Origin: Symbiodinium sp. CCMP2592
Lineage: Eukaryota; Sar; Dinophyceae; Suessiales; Symbiodiniaceae
Reading direction: 5' to 3'
Length of the DNA stretch: 64,000 nt
NCBI GenBank assembly: GCA_905221615.1
Contig: CAJNDT010003480.1
Coordinates: 466,501 to 530,500, forward strand
Shown: in pieces, positions 31,860 to 41,879 of the stretch
How the letters are laid out: each line of letters opens with the position of its first letter
Numbering within the stretch: position 1 is the stretch's first letter
Program-made: the position numbers and the translations under genes
The notes under the pieces: generated by a model
Database searches by the model: none
Told to the model about the DNA's origin: nothing
Seen by the model: only the letters and a program-made list of their open reading frames with translations

Positions 31860-32330
31860 GGGTTTGGACCCTTATAAAGCTTAGATCCTTGAGCCCCAAC
31901 ACCAAAGCCTAAACCTGATGGGTAGGATGTAGGATTTGAGGCTTGGAACCCTATAAGCCTGAGGAGTGGGGTTTGCAGCTTAGACCCGAGATGTAGAATG
32001 CAGAACTCAGGGTTTGGATCCCTAAGCCTTAGATATCAGAGCCCCACAACCCTCAACTATCTACTCTGAAGCCCCGCAAAGGCTGTGACGAGCTCTTTTA
32101 GCCCAGGTTAGTCTGCATGTGTATAATAGCCGGCATAACCTAGATGAGTGTGTAGCAGGGTGTACGTACTTCTGGCAACTTCGTGAATAATCAGCGGACC
32201 CACCTAGGAAATTGCTTTGTTCATCCCTCGGCTAAACAAGTGCTCAGCTTCGGATTTAGATTTGGCTTCGATGAGGTCTGCAGCAGGAGTGTGACCTCAC
32301 GCGACGAGTGCAGGGAGGTGTTTCACCACA
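31860..32330. other. No clear gene; telomere-like remnants
   Basis: Degenerate 'aggatttgaggcttgga' and 'cccctaagccttag' motifs to about 32090, then unique sequence without a convincing frame. Confidence 0.4.
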
Positions 32331-32337
32331 TACGCCG

Positions 32338-32682
32338 TTAAGCAAGGGTCTTAAAAGCAAAAAGACACAGTTTCGGCCATGCATTGAGACCCGGAAGCCC
32401 GCAGCAGGTCGATCTTTCGCATATACTGAACCTAGGTGTGTGAAGCAGTTTTGCTACTTCTGAGCTGTGCAACGCCGGGCGATGGATGGCCTTTCTGCTT
32501 TTGACTCCTGATGCCGCCGCCATGAAGTTGCCAGATGGACCATGCTTGAGTGCATAAAAGAAAGGGGCCGTAATGGTAGCAATAACAACAGATGGCAAGC
32601 TCAGTGGAGCGCAGCACAAAACCAGTGACATGGCGATCCCACCTTGCAAGCAGGCCCTAGGAGCCTTAAGGACTACATACAT
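32338..32682 (-). CDS. Minus-strand ORF, 114 aa, hydrophobic N-terminal region
   Basis: ATG to TAA on the minus strand: MYVVLKAPRACLQGGIAMSL, then a hydrophobic stretch (LSLPSVVIATITAPFFYAL) and a basic region. It could be a one-pass membrane protein or a chance frame. No family recognised. Confidence 0.35.
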   Translation of the reverse strand: MYVVLKAPRACLQGGIAMSLVLCCAPLSLPSVVIATITAPFFYALKHGPSGNFMAAASGVKSRKAIHRPALHSSEVAKLLHTPRFSICERSTCCGLPGLNAWPKLCLFAFKTLA

Positions 32683-32819
32683 ACATATTATGTGTAGTAC
32701 ATATTATGTATATAGATCTGTGCATGCCGATGGGGATGTAAACTTACGGTGCGTGTCTGTATTTATATCTCTGTACATAGAGACTCGCACGAGGTGCACG
32801 CGGACAAGGCATGATACAA

Positions 32820-32926
32820 TACAGGGGCCTAAATAATTACCCTATACTATTTTGAGGGCTCCTTATTACAGTTCTCGTAAAATGGGCCCCAAAACCCTGT
32901 TCCAATTACCAAGGCCCCTGTACTAC
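32820..32926. mobile_element. MITE family D, near-perfect ends
   Basis: The ends ACAGGGGCCTAAATAATTAC and CAATTACCAAGGCCCCTGTA form a clean palindrome. Confidence 0.9.
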
Positions 32927-33041
32927 AGAACCCTACTATAGATCCCTTATAGACCCCTTTAAGGATTCCTTTAAAGGGAGCCCTATTATTAGCTGGGGAA
33001 CCTCGGCTCTCACACCTTGCCCCAAGTGCCCCTTGACTCAG

Positions 33042-33116
33042 CGATACGGCCGCTCACATGACCCCGGCCCTCTACGCCGCACCGCCCGAGCAGTGGAAAG
33101 GCCAGTCCTTTGCTAG
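33042..33116 (+). CDS. Candidate exon (MTPALYAAPPEQWKGQSFA)
   Basis: Acceptor 'ccttgactcag'; reads DTAAH then MTPALYAAPPEQWKGQSFA; ends GCTAG|GCTGAT (GC donor). Possibly an exon of the gene ending at 34741. Confidence 0.4.
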   Translation, partial: RYGRSHDPGPLRRTARAVERPVLC

Positions 33117-33117
33117 G

Positions 33118-33262
33118 CTGATAATAACGATAAGAATAGTGATAGCAATAATAATAGCGCTGATAATGGTAATGCGTAATAACGATAATAGCAATAATAC
33201 TGATAACAATACCAATAAAAGTAGTAATGATAATAGTCATAATGGTGATAATAGTAAAAAGA
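33118..33262. repeat. AATAATGATAA-type AT-rich tandem
   Basis: Imperfect (ATAATR)n. Confidence 0.8.
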
Positions 33263-33841
33263 CTTTTTTGATCATGCGGGCCTATCAGGGCTGAACTCTG
33301 GAGCAGTGCAGACTTGTTTTTGCGAAGCTGGCTGTCTCCATGCCATGCACAAGGTTCCTAGGTCTTTCAAAAGAAAGTGCATAGGTTTTTCAGACACCTA
33401 AGAACCCATGTTTTTTAAAAGACCTACGTACTTCGGAGAGTTTGCGCTTACAAACAACTTGAAGCCCGGCCAGTCGGTTTTTTGTTTGAGGTTTCTAAGG
33501 CCCGGGACAAAGTCCTGAGATTGGACGGGAATGTCCTAAAAGGAGATAGCTTCCTCTGTGCAGCCTCTGCAGTTCCGTTTCCGTTGCTTCTAGACGTCCG
33601 GACTTAGTGTCAGTGTCAGCGCTACACATGCGTGGATCCTTGTGACCAGAGCCCTTTGCAAATATTGGGGCCTTAATAATTCGACTAGGGTTTTGGCGGT
33701 AGATTTTACAAAAAGATTACAGGCAATCTCACCATAGCTTTAGGGATCCCTCAAAGATCCCTTTAAAGGAGCCCTTGTAAAACCTCGAAAGGAGCCTATA
33801 TGGATCCTTTAATAAGGAACACCCAGGACCCCTCTCCATAG

Positions 33842-33898
33842 GCCCTCTCCCCGTCCGACATCCGTCCAGGCCCTCCCTGCGCCTACCCGCCGATTGAG
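33842..33898 (+). CDS. Candidate exon (ALSPSDIRPGPPCAYPPIE)
   Basis: 57 nt, phase 0, from 'ctccatag' to a GTGACT donor. Reads ALSPSDIRPGPPCAYPPIE. The clean frame and canonical donor support it. Confidence 0.45.
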
Positions 33899-34330
33899 GT
33901 GACTTGTGCCAAACCTGAGATTGCGTTGAGGGTTTAGGGTATGATTGCCCTTTGCGAATATAGGGGCCTCAATAATTCGAGTAGTGTTTGGGGGATATCG
34001 TTTCTATATTAATGGGCTTAGGGTACAGGGTTCGGGGTTGAGTCACGATTCCTTCTATGCTGGTGGAGGTTAGGCCTTTGAAGGAATTGGACCTTTGGTT
34101 AGGTTGCGGGCTGCATAGGCAGAGGATGGAGGGATCGGTTTTCCCAACCATAAGTTCGTTTCTTGAACGTGGACCCATGCATTAAGGGTTAGATTATAGG
34201 ATCGGTCTGAATATATAAGGAGGAGCATTCCCGAAAATGCTCAAAGAATCATAGTATAACATGCCCCCAAGCAGTCTTCCAATCAGCAAGGCCCCCATGC
34301 CCTAAACCCTAAGCTCGCGGCTTCCGTTTT
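33899..34330. other. Probable intron with family-D-like remnants
   Basis: Contains 'atataggggcctcaataatt' (33958) and 'caatcagcaaggcccccatg' (about 34280-34300), which may be the two ends of a much-diverged, enlarged family-D element. A related one-sided copy starts at 33664. Confidence 0.4.
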
Positions 34331-34336
34331 TGCAAG

Positions 34337-34741
34337 GTCGTAGCCAAAATCTTTCGGGAGTGGTGCAAGCTATTGGATCTGCCAACCGAGCCGGTGCCGC
34401 CACCCCACGACTCTTGGCTTCATGTAATGTGTTGTGTACACTACGTTGATCATTTCATAATCTGTTTAATTCGATATTAAGATGTCATGTTATACTGTAT
34501 GTACTATGCTGGACATTCTATAACAACGTAATACGTTTTGTAGTCTGTCAAATATTTGTTAGAGGCTTTCCTGCAGCAAAGGGCTGACATGAGGCGTAGA
34601 AACTAAGAAAGGTCTTACGATTCAAACAAAACCATTCACAATAATCTGGTACGTACCTTGCTTTTTTGTTTTCAGGCTGTGGGCTTCAGTATGCTTCTTA
34701 GGCCAAGAGCGGCCAAGCCTGACAGCAAAGAACAACTCTAA
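34337..34741 (+). CDS. Last two exons of an unknown gene (intron 34424-34675)
   Basis: Exon 34337-34423 (acceptor 'tccgtttttgcaag') reads VVAKIFREWCKLLDLPTEPV then PPPHDSWLH and meets a GTAATG donor. The 252-bp AT-rich intron ends in a strong acceptor (cttttttgttttcag). Exon 34676-34741 reads AVGFSMLLRPRAAKPDSKEQ then L and TAA. Both junctions are phase 0. No MITE lies in this intron, so it contrasts with neighbouring introns. No family recognised. Confidence 0.55.
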
Positions 34742-34913
34742 TTGTTTGTCATCGGCTGGAAGCACTCCCCTGCAACGCCGGCCCGAAAGCCAAAAGGCCT
34801 AATTAAACCCTATAAACCCCGAAAACACAAACCTTAAAGGTTCTACGTCCCTACACAGAAGAGCCGTCGTAGGTAGAGTGCTCATCTACTATAAAGGCTC
34901 TACAGCACAGCCC

Positions 34914-35039
34914 ATGAGCCCAACTCGTATTCGCGGCCCCTCTGCGCTCGAGCACCTTCCCGCGGCAATTTCTGGGTTTGTGGCCGCGCGGCTGAGGTCC
35001 TTCAACAGCTGGCGCAGGGCGGAGAGTGCCATGGCATAG
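34914..35039 (+). CDS. Small ORF, 41 aa
   Basis: 'tctacagcacag|cccATG' places an AG acceptor 3 nt before the ATG, as expected for spliced-leader addition. Reads MSPTRIRGPSALEHLPAAIS then GFVAARLRSFNSWRRAESAM and TAG. It may be a short gene or an exon. Confidence 0.35.
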   Translation: MSPTRIRGPSALEHLPAAISGFVAARLRSFNSWRRAESAMA

Positions 35040-35200
35040 AAGTAGGAACTCGCGGGTCTATGGGTTCGGATTTAGTATGGTTTATAAGGGTTTGGGCTTC
35101 ACAGCGTTTAATTAGGGTTTATATGGCTCAGAGTTTTAGGGTTTCAGGGGGGTTAGTAATTTAGGGTTTCAGGGGTTTAGGGTTAAGGATTTAGGTTCAG

Positions 35201-35459
35201 GGTCTTTGGCTCCTCTTGAGCTCCGGTTCCGGAGGCAAGGCGAAGTTGCTTCTCTGCAACATGCAGCACTCTAAAGCCAGCATAATATAGGGGCCTTCAT
35301 AATTGCCTATACTATTCGGGGGGTTCCGTATTATAATTATGGTATAGTGAGCCCCAAGACCCTCTCCTAAAATAAAGGCCCCCATATTAAAAGGCCACCA
35401 TGCCGACAGCCCGCCTCCCAACAAGCAAACCGTTACAGTCAAAGTCGCACAAGGCTTGA
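35201..35459 (+). CDS. Two-exon island whose intron is a family-D MITE
   Basis: Exon 1 (35201-35275, acceptor 'aggttcag') reads GLWLLLSSGSGGKAKLLLCN then MQHSK. A GC-AG intron (35276-35393) holds the MITE. Exon 2 reads ATMPTARLPTSKPLQSKSHK then A and TGA. Another open frame of exon 2, ADSPPPNKQTVTVKVAQGLK and onward to TAG at 35497, is also protein-like, so the frame is not settled. Confidence 0.4.
35284..35389. mobile_element. MITE family D occupying an intron
   Basis: The ends are 'aatataggggccttcataat' and 'aaataaaggcccccatatta'. It fills all but about 12 bp of the proposed intron 35276-35393. Confidence 0.85.
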
Positions 35460-35592
35460 AGACCACCAAAGAGGCAGTGGAAGTGGCATTGTGCTAGTCT
35501 ATCACAACATTGATATGTCTTGTCATGTTGTTCTAACTTGTGGTCTTATGGTATCAGAGTATTACCGTAAACCTAAACCCTAAACCCTACAG

Positions 35593-35952
35593 AATTCCTC
35601 GCCTGTCCCGTTCCCATCGCCTGTTTCCTCCGGAAGGTGCTTGAGGAGCTGCATCCAGTTCGTGTCGCGCAGCTCCGAGCCTCACTGCGTTCAGCAGGCT
35701 CCTGCTGTGCGGCATTGGATAATGTAGGAACCTGATTAAGAAACCCTGGGCCTATAACCCCAAAATATTAGAATTCATGAACGGAACCCTATTAAAGGCG
35801 CAAGGTTTCTTAATCAGCTTCCTAAATTGCTCCTGTAGTCTTCATTGAAGTTCTTCTTTCGGCAAGCCAACTTTATGGTTAGCAAGATCATTGGCTCAGA
35901 ACAATGCAGCGGAGATCTTTACACTGCAGCTGTTGCTGCAATAGAACCCTAA
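35593..35952 (+). CDS. Two-exon island whose intron is a family-G MITE (35724-35838)
   Basis: Exon 1 (35593-35723, acceptor 'aaccctacag') reads FLACPVPIACFLRKVLEELH then PVRVAQLRASLRSAGSCCAA and LDN, ending at a GTAGGA donor supplied by the element's own terminal repeat. Exon 2 (35839-35952, acceptor 'attgctcctgtag') reads SSLKFFFRQANFMVSKIIGS then EQCSGDLYTAAVAAIEP and TAA, in phase 0 with exon 1. Without splicing the frame ends at TGA within the element. Function unknown. Confidence 0.55.
35720..35827. mobile_element. MITE family G acting as intron
   Basis: The ends TAATGTAGGAACCTGATTAA and TTTCTTAATCAGCTTCCTAA pair with the full copy at 63812-63928. The donor GT is base 5 of the TIR; the acceptor AG lies 11 bp beyond the other end. 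Confidence 0.85.
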
Positions 35953-36013
35953 GCCCTATAAACCCTAATAGAACCTTTAACCTTTAACCCTAAGCGCTAA
36001 ACACGACTGTTGC

Positions 36014-36130
36014 ATGAGACTTCTCTCTGCTCCGCCCTCCGCCCATGGGGAGGTTTCAGGCCCATGTCTTGCCCGGATCTTCAATGCGATAAGCCCAACT
36101 TCCAGAAAGCCCAAAGAGTTGCAACAGGGC
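36014..36130 (+). CDS. Candidate first exon starting MRLLSAPPSAHGEVSG
   Basis: A genuine ATG; reads MRLLSAPPSAHGEVSGPCLA then RIFNAISPTSRKPKELQQG. It ends near AACAG|GGCGTAGG, with a GT or GC donor possible, before TTTAGGG-type repeats. A second frame on the same strand is also open. Confidence 0.4.
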
Positions 36131-36254
36131 GTAGGCCTGAGGGGGAGGGTGGGTTTAGGGCTTCAGGGTTTAGGTTTGGGTACAACCCTAAAGGCGTAGC
36201 TTCCGAGACAAGGATGGCATGCCGAGGCTCCAATCTCCACAAAGCTCATGCAGT

Positions 36255-36340
36255 CTAATATAGGAACCTGATTCAGAACCCTCCTAGTATTTTGGGGTTC
36301 ATTACGCGAGTCCGGGCATTTGGGGGCCATCCTTTATATG
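36255..36340. mobile_element. MITE family G, one-sided
   Basis: The left end 'taatataggaacctgattca' is clear; the right end is not found, but a strong acceptor ('ggtgttttttcag', 36368) follows, as if the remnant still forms an intron. Confidence 0.6.
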
Positions 36341-36368
36341 AATCCTAATGTTCCTGGTGTTTTTTCAG

Positions 36369-36520
36369 TATGAACCCAAATATTTCGGTGGTTCTTGGCC
36401 AATTTGCTGCTTCCAGCGATGCTTCGGCACCCCGTGGAAGCCCCCGAAACCTGTCTGGGTCTGGTTACAGGACGAAGAGGTCGCCGATCAGCGCTCGCAG
36501 ATCCTCGGAGAGCATTTCTG
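36369..36520 (+). CDS. Candidate exon after a family-G remnant
   Basis: Starts after the acceptor at 36368. Two frames are open: one begins YEPKYFGGSWPICCF and includes WLQDEEVADQRSQILGEHF; the other is Ser/Arg-rich (SPISARRSSESISVVPV). Coding seems likely, frame undecided. Confidence 0.35.
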
Positions 36521-36691
36521 TAGTTCCAGTGTTGTTCAGGCATGCAGAGTTTGCAATACGTCTTTTTTTCATCAGTCGTCATACAGGGTTTGCCCCTGAG
36601 GGTTTACAGGGCCATCCCCAAGAATCGGCAAACAGGGTCCCGTACAGGGCAGACGAGGTTAGAGCTTGAATGATCGGCAGCAGCGGTCATT

Positions 36692-37027
36692 ATGTGGTTC
36701 CTTCTGGCAGTCTTGCAGTTGCGATACCTTGATCGATTCACTCGTGCTCCTTATGGCAGTACAAAACCCACAGTCGAAACATTTACACCCCTACATCAGC
36801 CTCTCTTAGGAGTGTATACTACTCCCCCGAGGGATGACGATTCGTTTCAGCAGAAGAGCGTTTGTGAGTCAGCAACTGTGTTCCCATACGTAAAGGTTCG
36901 CAATTACAGTTCTTCATGTCGCGAAAGCTTTGCATTCGATGGTTCAATCTGTCCGTCTGCTGCGTCCGGCAAGAACCGTGTAGAAGTATTCGTTGTGTCT
37001 CTTGCCTCTTCTAGCCTCCCACTATAA
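36692..37027 (+). CDS. ORF, 111 aa, hydrophobic N-terminus
   Basis: ATG to TAA with no low complexity. Begins MWFLLAVLQLRYLDRFTRAP, possibly a signal anchor, and includes SVCESATVFPYVKVRNYSSS. No family recognised. Could be a secreted protein or a chance frame. Confidence 0.4.
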   Translation: MWFLLAVLQLRYLDRFTRAPYGSTKPTVETFTPLHQPLLGVYTTPPRDDDSFQQKSVCESATVFPYVKVRNYSSSCRESFAFDGSICPSAASGKNRVEVFVVSLASSSLPL

Positions 37028-37171
37028 ATCAATTGTTAAGCTGACTGTGGACAGCCGCGAGTAGCCGCGACAGCTGCGCCATCTCAATTCCGAAAGCTAC
37101 TTGGCCGGCCTAATATATGAAGGCCCCGTAACCCTGTACCCGAAACCCCTAACTCCTAAACCCAAAGCGGC

Positions 37172-37456
37172 ATGCAAGGAGGGCTGTCAATGTCCTTTGC
37201 CTGGGGCTATCAGGGTCGCAGTGGCACCTCGGCAGCCCAATTTACGTCCGACCTGCAATGCCTTGCTGATGGCTCCAATAAACTTGCCTTACGGGTCATA
37301 CAGGGGCCCTGTACCTGTGGCTTGTGGCTTCTGGAGCCACACGTGTTGATCTCCATGTACCTCTTCCGCCTCTGTGCCAACCCGCATCAGCTGGCACGCT
37401 CAATACTCTGCAGGTGCCAGCAACCCACTGACGGTTCTGCGGTTCCAATCACCTGA
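37172..37456 (+). CDS. ORF, 94 aa, unknown
   Basis: ATG to TGA; contains QFTSDLQCLADGSNKLALRV and LEPHVLISMYLFRLCANPHQ. Even codon use, Cys-containing C-terminus. No family recognised. Confidence 0.4.
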   Translation: MQGGLSMSFAWGYQGRSGTSAAQFTSDLQCLADGSNKLALRVIQGPCTCGLWLLEPHVLISMYLFRLCANPHQLARSILCRCQQPTDGSAVPIT

Positions 37457-37890
37457 CTTGAACATTCGGAACCAGAAGCCCGTACTTGCAAGAGGCCCTT
37501 AAAGGCAAAGCTAGTTCCCACAGATCCTAAACCCTAAACCGTGACTCTCAGGTATTATCCATCTTTGGGCGACCTCTTGCCCCTGCCCAAGACCAGGGTT
37601 CCTCTCTGGGGGACTGGGGCTCCAGGTCGCATTCTTCAGCTGCGTAAAGGATTGTGGTCACAGGGCACTTGAATGCTGGTATCTGGAGTCATCATGTTAT
37701 GGGACTGCCGGGCCCTGATGCTGAGTCTAGGATTCAGTAGTGCGGGACACGGCGATCAAAAAGCAGTATTTGCGCAAGCCGTCTGAACTGCCGTACGAGA
37801 ACCATAACGAGAAAAGATCAGAAATCGACCTTTGAGCGCGCAAAAGGTGCCCTGAACAATCAAAGCTCATGGTATTTGCCTGTTTCCCAG

Positions 37891-38052
37891 TATATACATG
37901 GGCGAACCTGTGCACTGAACGGCTGTGACCCTCAGTCATGGGTTCCGTGGCACTCAGGCATTTGTCTTGCTGCGAACTCCTGGGCGGTCTCCAGCCGCCC
38001 TCCCGCGGCGCCAGCCACCACATCTGACCCTTGGCGAGAGACGCCATGCCAA
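37891..38052 (+). CDS. Exon with canonical splice sites (54 codons)
   Basis: Bounded by 'tgtttcccag' and a consensus GTAAGG donor; 162 nt, phase 0. Reads YIHGRTCALNGCDPQSWVPW then HSGICLAANSWAVSSRPPAA. The minus strand is also open (106 codons), but the splice signals favour plus. Confidence 0.5.
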
Positions 38053-38459
38053 GTAAGGATGTTTCGGGATTACGATATAGCCCAGAACCCCTAAGCCCCT
38101 AAACCCTAGACTCTCAACCCTCAACCGAAGCAGTCGGGAGCTCGGAACCCTGTGAGGCACGGCTCTGCAGCGTTTGCTCCTCACTCACGAGGCGGACGTA
38201 GTCCCTGCGCTGCTTTATAGCCACGCTGCGCAGCCGCAATTGGGACTTGGGGCTTATAGGGTTTATGGGGTTTACCTGGACCCCCAAAAACCTACCGGTT
38301 TAAGGATTTACCTTATCCGTGACCTTGGAGCCCTATACCTTACTTTCTCAGAATGTGTCCCAATACCCTGTCTTGTTAAAGCCCCTACTAGCCTACAGTA
38401 GCCCTTCCAGAAGCCTGGTACTACCCCTTAGAGGAGCCCATATGAACGATGAGCCATGC

Positions 38460-38770
38460 AACCCGAAGCCCTGTTAAACCGGAACCCGAAACGGCCCTGG
38501 CACTAAATCCCAAACCCAAAAACCCAAACCAATAAACCCTGAAGCCCAAAGCCCAAGCCCTAAACCCTAAATTCCTATAGATCCCTTATAGGAGTTGGTC
38601 CTAAACCCTAAGACCTAAAACCCTACACCTGACAACCTATATCCCTAAACCCTGAACCCCAAACTCACCCGAGACCCAAAACTAAATCCCAAACCCGAAA
38701 CTGAACCCTCAAATTTAACCCTAAAGCCCTATAGGTCCCTTTTAGGAAGCCTTAGTAGGGGAACCCTTGG
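38460..38770. repeat. AAACCCT/AAACCCGAAAC telomere-like block
   Basis: Degenerate CCCTAAACCC, CCCAAACCC and CCCGAAACC units immediately left of the satellite-bearing MITE. Confidence 0.85.
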
Positions 38771-38790
38771 GCCCTGAACCCCACACCCCT

Positions 38791-40625
38791 AGAGACTCCA
38801 AGACCCCTTAATCAAGGAATATTCCTTACATCATATTAAGGATCCTACTATAATTTAAGGTATATTCCTTAATTAAGGGGTATTCCGTAAATCATATTAA
38901 GGTAAGGATCCTACTATAATTTAAGGTATATTCCTTAATTAAGGGGTATTCCGTAAATCATATTAAGGTAAGGATCCTACTATAATTTAAGGTATATTCC
39001 TTAATTAAGGGGTATTCCGTAAATCATATTAATGTAAGGATCCTACTATAATTTAAGGTATATTCCTTAATTAAGGGGTATTCCGTAAATCATATTAAGG
39101 TAAGGATCCTATTATAATTTAAGGTATATTCCTTAATTAAGGGGTATTCCGTAAATCATATTAAGGTAAGGATCCTACTATAATTTAAGGTATATTCCTT
39201 AATTAAGGGGTATTCCGTAAATCATATTAAGGTAAGGATCCTACTATAATTTAAGGTATATTCCTTAATTAAGGGGTATTTCGTAAATCATATTAAGGTA
39301 AGGATCCTACTATAATTTAAGGTATATTCCTTAATTAAGGGGTATTCCGTAAATCATATTAAGGTAAGGATCCTACTATAAAGGTGTAAAGGTATATCAT
39401 ATAAGGTAAGGATCCTACTATAATTTAAGGTATATTCCTTAATTAAGGGGTATTCCGTAAATCATATTAAGGTAAGGATCCTACTATAATTTAAGGTATA
39501 TTCCTTAATTAAGGGGTATTCCGTAAATCATATTAAGGTAAGGATCCTACTATAATTTAAGGTATATTCCTTAATTAAGGGGTATTCCGTAAATCATATT
39601 AAGGTAAGGATCCTACTATAATTTAAGGTATATTCCTTAATTAAGGGGTATTCCGTAAATCATATTAAGGTAAGGATCCTACTATAATTTAAGGTATATT
39701 CCTTAATTAAGGGGTATTCAGTAAATCATATTAAGGTAAGGATCCTACTATAATTTAAGGTATATTCCTTAATTAAGGGGTATTCCGTAAATCATATTAA
39801 GGTAAGGATCCTACTATAATTTAAGGTATATTCCTTAATTAAGTGGTATTCCGTAAATCATATTAAGGTAAGGATCCTACTATAATTTAAGGTATATTCC
39901 TTAATTAAGGGGTATTCCGTAAATCATATTAAGGTAAGGATCCTACTATAATTTAAGGTATATTCCTTAATTAAGGGGTATTCAGTAAATCATATTAAGG
40001 TAAGGATCCTACTATAATTTAAGGTATATTCCTTAATTAAGGGGTTTCCGTAAGGGATCCTACTATAATTTAAGTATTTCCTTAATTAAGGGGTATTCCG
40101 TAATCATATTAAGGTAAGGATCCTACTATAATTTAAGGTATATTCCTTAATTAAGGGGTATTCCGTAAATCATATTAAGGATCCTACTATAATTTAAGAT
40201 GTATTCCTTAATTAAGGGGTATTCCGTAAATCATATTAAGGTAAGGATCCTACTATAATTTAAGGTATATTCCTTAATTAAGGGTATATTCCTTAATTAA
40301 GGGGTATTCCGTAAATCATATTAAGGTAAGGATCCTACTATAATTTAAGGTATATTCCTTAATTAAGGGGTATTCCGTAAATCATATTAAGGTAAGGATC
40401 CTACTATAATTTAAGGTATATTCCTTAATTAAGGGGTATATTCCTTAATTAAGTAAAATCATATTAAGGTAAGGATCCTACTATAATTTAAGGTATATTC
40501 CTTAATTAAGGGGTATTCCGTAAATCATATTAAGGTAAGGATCCTACTATAATTTAAGGTATATTCCTTAATTAAGGGGTATTCCGTAAATCATATTAAG
40601 GTAATTAAGGGGTATTGGAGTCTCT
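38791..40625. mobile_element. MITE family B expanded by an internal 66-bp satellite
   Basis: Terminal repeats AGAGACTCCAAGACCCCTTA (left) and TAAGGGGTATTGGAGTCTCT (right) enclose about 1.8 kb of a near-identical 66-bp unit, roughly 27 copies. Each unit contains AAGGATCCTACTATAATTTA, the 12-bp palindrome CCTTAATTAAGG, and GGGGTATTCCGTAAATCATA. Single-base variants are rare; shortened or rearranged units occur near 39380, 40050, 40170, 40280 and 40440. No coding potential. Confidence 0.95.
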
Positions 40626-40764
40626 GGGCCCCCTGAGGCCCCCTTCCTGCTCCTGCGCTCCTTGGACCGTCCCGGCTGCTCGGAGCTGCTCCAGACTCTG
40701 CTAGGCGCTCCACTCCGGGCTCAAAAGGTCTTAGGGGTTTGGGACTGGTTTCAGGGTTTATATG

Positions 40765-40806
40765 ATCATATATATATATATACATATACATATATATATA
40801 TATATC
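40765..40806. repeat. (TA)n microsatellite
   Basis: A TA run beside repeated 'tatgatcatata' motifs. Confidence 0.9.
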
Positions 40807-40904
40807 CACTCCTTGCTGCGGTTTAGTCTTTTTTATAGGGGCTCTCATAACGTCTTTCAGTTTTACAACTGGTTTTAGATGGCTTATAATATGATCATAC
40901 ATTC

Positions 40905-41110
40905 GGTGGTTTGGGGGTTGCTGCGATTTGGGGTTTTAGGGTTTTTAATACAGGGTTGTAGGTTTCATATTTAGGGTTGTAGGACTGGTTTTAGGGTTCG
41001 TATGATCATATAGAGGGTCCTTGCTGCAGTTTGGGGTTTAGTGTTCCCTTGCAAGGGTGCTTTAGGGCTTTTTAGTTGGGTTCTCTTTAATGGTTTAGGG
41101 TTTAGGGTCT
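40905..41110. repeat. TTTAGGG-like block
   Basis: Degenerate 'ggggttttagggttt' units, including a duplicated 'ggactggttt(t/c)agggtt' plus 'tatgatcata' segment (about 40739-40770 and 40983-41010). Confidence 0.8.
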
Positions 41111-41146
41111 ACTTAAAGGATCAGAGGACTGAAGTAATGAGGATGG

Positions 41147-41241
41147 TGGGGAACTGTACTACTTAAATTGGTTGATTGTAACCCTCATGGAACATCAAAG
41201 TACTCATATCCATACTTACAAAGTCCCATGATCCTCCAAGT
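41147..41241. mobile_element. MITE family A, degraded
   Basis: The right end AAAGTCCCATGATCCTCCAA is intact; the left half is recognisable only as 'actacttaaattggttgat'. Confidence 0.6.
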
Positions 41242-41672
41242 GGGGTTTTGGAATTGATGGTTTGGGAGTTTACGGTTCTATTATATAAGGTTGCGATACA
41301 GGCTTCCGGGTTTTATGTGCCCCTGAAAATGGTTGATATGAGGGATTTCGGGTTTACCATTCAAACTTCTTGCTGTGGGCATTTAAGGAAAGGGGTGCGC
41401 TGCGCCACAACAAGGGTCCTGCTGTACTACTTTTTTGGATTCCACAGCTGGCGTTTCGGATTTAGAGTTTCCATAGGGGTTCCTACACGGGTTACGACAA
41501 AGGTTACTGTCGGGTTTTGGGGGGTCAGGTATTCCTTAAGGATGAAATTTAACCCCGAAAAGCTTTTAATGTTCATACACCCTTGAAAGATTCATAGGGA
41601 TATATCGGCCAAGGGCGCCTACTTATAAGGGTGATTTGGTCCCCAAAATTGGGGTTTAGAGATTGCGGCCGC

Positions 41673-41879
41673 ATGGCTGCCAGGTCTCAGCCTGTTCAGG
41701 TTCAGATGGAATCCTTGCGAAGCTTGATGCTCCCATGCTAGTGCGCATTTTTTGAATTTTGTAGCGGCTTTAACCATGTCCTCGACAGTGTGGTTGGGGC
41801 CATTCTGCGAATATGGTTGGCTGGAATGCAGACCCTTCTTCTAGTTCGGGATAGCGGAATCCATTGGAGACGTTCATGA
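41673..41879 (+). CDS. Small two-part frame with a possible 24-nt intron
   Basis: ATG 41673 starts MAARSQPVQVQMESLRSLML then PC and a TAG. Removing 41741-41764 (GTGCGC...TTTTGTAG, 24 nt) joins TA to C and continues GFNHVLDSVVGAILRIWLAG then MQTLLLVRDSGIHWRRS and TGA. The second part is strongly hydrophobic. Such a short intron would be exceptional; alternatively the two parts belong to different exons. Confidence 0.35.

Noticed and set aside
38791-40625. CRISPR-like array
   Set aside because: Units are contiguous 66-bp tandem repeats without unique spacers, and lie inside a MITE.
41248-41586. 112-codon plus-strand frame
   Set aside because: Mostly a translation of degenerate GGGTTT-type repeats with aromatic-rich composition; no splice or start support.
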